Positions 43,237 through 44,398 of a DNA stretch of 44,398 nucleotides are shown one piece after another. Source of the DNA: Acaryochloris sp. IP29b_bin.148 (GTDB taxonomy: Bacteria; Cyanobacteriota; Cyanobacteriia; Thermosynechococcales; Thermosynechococcaceae); NCBI RefSeq assembly GCF_028285565.1, contig NZ_JANQOY010000140.1:1-44398 (forward strand), read 5' to 3'. A model generated the notes under the pieces. That model saw only the letters and a program-made list of their open reading frames with translations. It was not told where the DNA came from and searched no databases. Each line of letters begins with the position of its first letter. Positions within the stretch are counted from its first letter, which is position 1. Made by a program: the position numbers and the translations under genes.

Positions 43237-43756
43237 GATTAAACGTGATGTCCTTCGAAAGAAAGTAATGGGTAACGGTATATGTCTTTATGGTACCGCT
43301 TTCTATCCTGCGCTCCCAGAGGTCAGGATTAGGGGAAACCGTAATTGAAATCGCTTACTCCTTCACTCATTGTGCCTGTTTAGCCAGTTGAGAGGGGGGA
43401 CAATCAGTGGCAATTTGAAAAGGGACCTTTCTGAAAACGGTTGGGGTTCCCCTGGTTCTTGCACCTCGATATATAAATGGAGGCCAGAACTCCAACCAGA
43501 ATTGCCGCTATTGGGCTTTGCCTACCCCCGGTATCAGGGTAGTAGTCCCGCAGGAGTATCTTCAACCCCAGTCGACTCTGGCAAAATGGCAGCTGTATTT
43601 TGACGGTGATCGGGCGGGAGAGTATGGTTATATAGCCATCGAAGGAGATCAGCCATCAGGGCACTCACCGATCGCAAAACATCGTTGGGTAACTTCCATA
43701 AAAAAGAACTGAGCCCCACAAATGCAGGACTCAGAACAGTCAACAACCAATGAAAC
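43237..43756. other. Gap between DUF1825 and atpC with a doubtful coding remnant
   Basis: A plus-strand frame from about 43435 to 43712 reads in part LPTPGIRVVVPQEYLQPQST, then LAKWQLYFDGDRAGEYGYIA, which looks like protein but has no ATG in frame; the only start-like codon is TTG at 43518. It may be the relic of a small gene or a short gene with a weak start. No ribosome-binding site or family is recognised. The first ~130 bp hold the upstream promoter area of DUF1825. Confidence 0.3.
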
Positions 43757-44173
43757 TTAGATATTGACGACTTCGCCAGAGGCTTGAAGCCGAGCACGGG
43801 CACGTTTGAAGTCACGTTGGGCTTCATAACGCTCTTGCTTATCTTCGCTTTGCTCCGATTGATCTAATCGAGCTTGGGCGGCCGATAGAGTGGAACGGGC
43901 TTCTTCCCGATCAATGGTGTCACCGCGCTCAGCACCGTTCACCAAGATCACCACTTCATCGTTTTCAACTTCAACAAAGCCACCCATCAGAGCGATGGAA
44001 ACCCAGTCTTTACCTGGTCGAACCCGCATTACGCCGACATCAAGGGCCGAGAGTAAAGGTGCGTGACCAGATAGAATACCGAGTTGGCCTGTGGTGCTGG
44101 GCAGAATGACTTCTTCAGCCGCAGAGTCCCAAACCGTTTTGTCGGCAGCAATGACTCGTACTGTTAGTGACAT
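43757..44173 (-). CDS. atpC: ATP synthase epsilon chain
   Basis: A 138-residue F1 subunit: [20 protein letters not shown], then [20 protein letters not shown] and a helical C-terminal hairpin ([20 protein letters not shown]). It links the central stalk to the c-ring and restrains ATP hydrolysis in the dark. It follows atpB with 9 bp between them, the standard cyanobacterial atpB-atpC pair. Confidence 0.95.
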   Translation of the reverse strand: MSLTVRVIAADKTVWDSAAEEVILPSTTGQLGILSGHAPLLSALDVGVMRVRPGKDWVSIALMGGFVEVENDEVVILVNGAERGDTIDREEARSTLSAAQARLDQSEQSEDKQERYEAQRDFKRARARLQASGEVVNI

Positions 44174-44182
44174 AATGCCTCC

Positions 44183-44398
44183 TTACTTGCCTTCGGCTTT
44201 CATTTTTTCAGCTTTGGCAATGGCTTCATCAATATCACCCACCAGATAGAATGCTTGCTCTGGTAAATCATCTAGCTCACCACCAAGAATCTTTTGGAAA
44301 CCAGCGATGGTCTTTTCTAGAGAGACATACTTACCGGGGGAACCAGTGAACACCTCAGCCACGAAGAAGGGCTGAGAAAGGAAACGCTCAATCTTACG
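44183..44398 (-). CDS. atpB: ATP synthase beta chain, C-terminal part
   Basis: The gene runs off the right edge; the last ~71 residues are visible. They include [20 protein letters not shown], then [16 protein letters not shown] and a MKAEGK end, the conserved C-terminal domain of F1 beta. The catalytic part is outside the window. It lies upstream of atpC in one operon. Confidence 0.95.
   Translation of the reverse strand, partial: RKIERFLSQPFFVAEVFTGSPGKYVSLEKTIAGFQKILGGELDDLPEQAFYLVGDIDEAIAKAEKMKAEGK

Overview
The window is a piece of a beta-cyanobacterial chromosome. Evidence: a full beta-carboxysome operon (ccmK2-K1-L-M-N-O), a plastid-type NDH-1 CO2-uptake operon (ndhF-ndhD-cup), high-light-inducible proteins (HLIPs), a PGR5 homologue, the lipid glucosyltransferase MgdA, ATP synthase atpB/atpC, many short cyanobacterial families (DUF2949, DUF1825, Trp-rich TIGR02450, EbsA) and HIP1 octamers GCGATCGC (e.g. 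at 3112, 4992, 12640, 15662, 17860). An Acaryochloris-like organism is my best guess from overall impression; this cannot be proved without a search.

Layout. 1-2480: N-terminus of FtsH, DUF2949, pgr5 and three small hli genes, all on the minus strand, with shared leaders and a strong terminator. 2567-6200: cobM, lgt, a Trp-rich protein, a BioD-like/DRTGG protein and ebsA (minus). 6448-8797: a radical SAM gene translationally coupled to mgdA (plus). 8954-13676: cupB-ndhD4-ndhF4 (minus, CO2 uptake). After a 730-bp AT-rich divergent control region, 14407-19579 holds the carboxysome operon, then purA. Together these two divergent operons form an inorganic-carbon-concentrating island: NDH-1/Cup hydrates CO2 to bicarbonate and the carboxysome turns it back into CO2 around Rubisco. 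21137-23631: an acyl-CoA dehydrogenase-like gene, ndk and a DUF6348 gene.

23960-28130 is the most unusual part: a fossil integron. A degraded integron-type tyrosine recombinase on the minus strand faces away from a row of plus-strand cassettes that differ in base composition. Three sites of 93-94 bp separate the cassettes. Each has R''/R' boxes (CTAAC.../...GTTA), an imperfect palindrome and two unpaired bases on the same arm, which are the hallmarks of attC sites. A fourth site is cut off by an insertion-sequence remnant. The cassettes encode two unknown proteins, a membrane/coiled-coil protein fused to the tail of another, and a VOC-family protein.

28334-44398: a membrane protein, GH38 alpha-mannosidase, WecB/TagA/CpsF glycosyltransferase, PrxQ, a PKHD dioxygenase overlapping prfB (with a programmed +1 frameshift), a cobalt chelatase CbiX with a His-rich tail, a methyltransferase, a secreted protein, polyphosphate glucokinase, a Tat-exported thioredoxin-like protein with a CINS active site, a DJ-1/PfpI gene divergent from a LuxR regulator, a class IV aminotransferase, DUF1825, atpC and the end of atpB.
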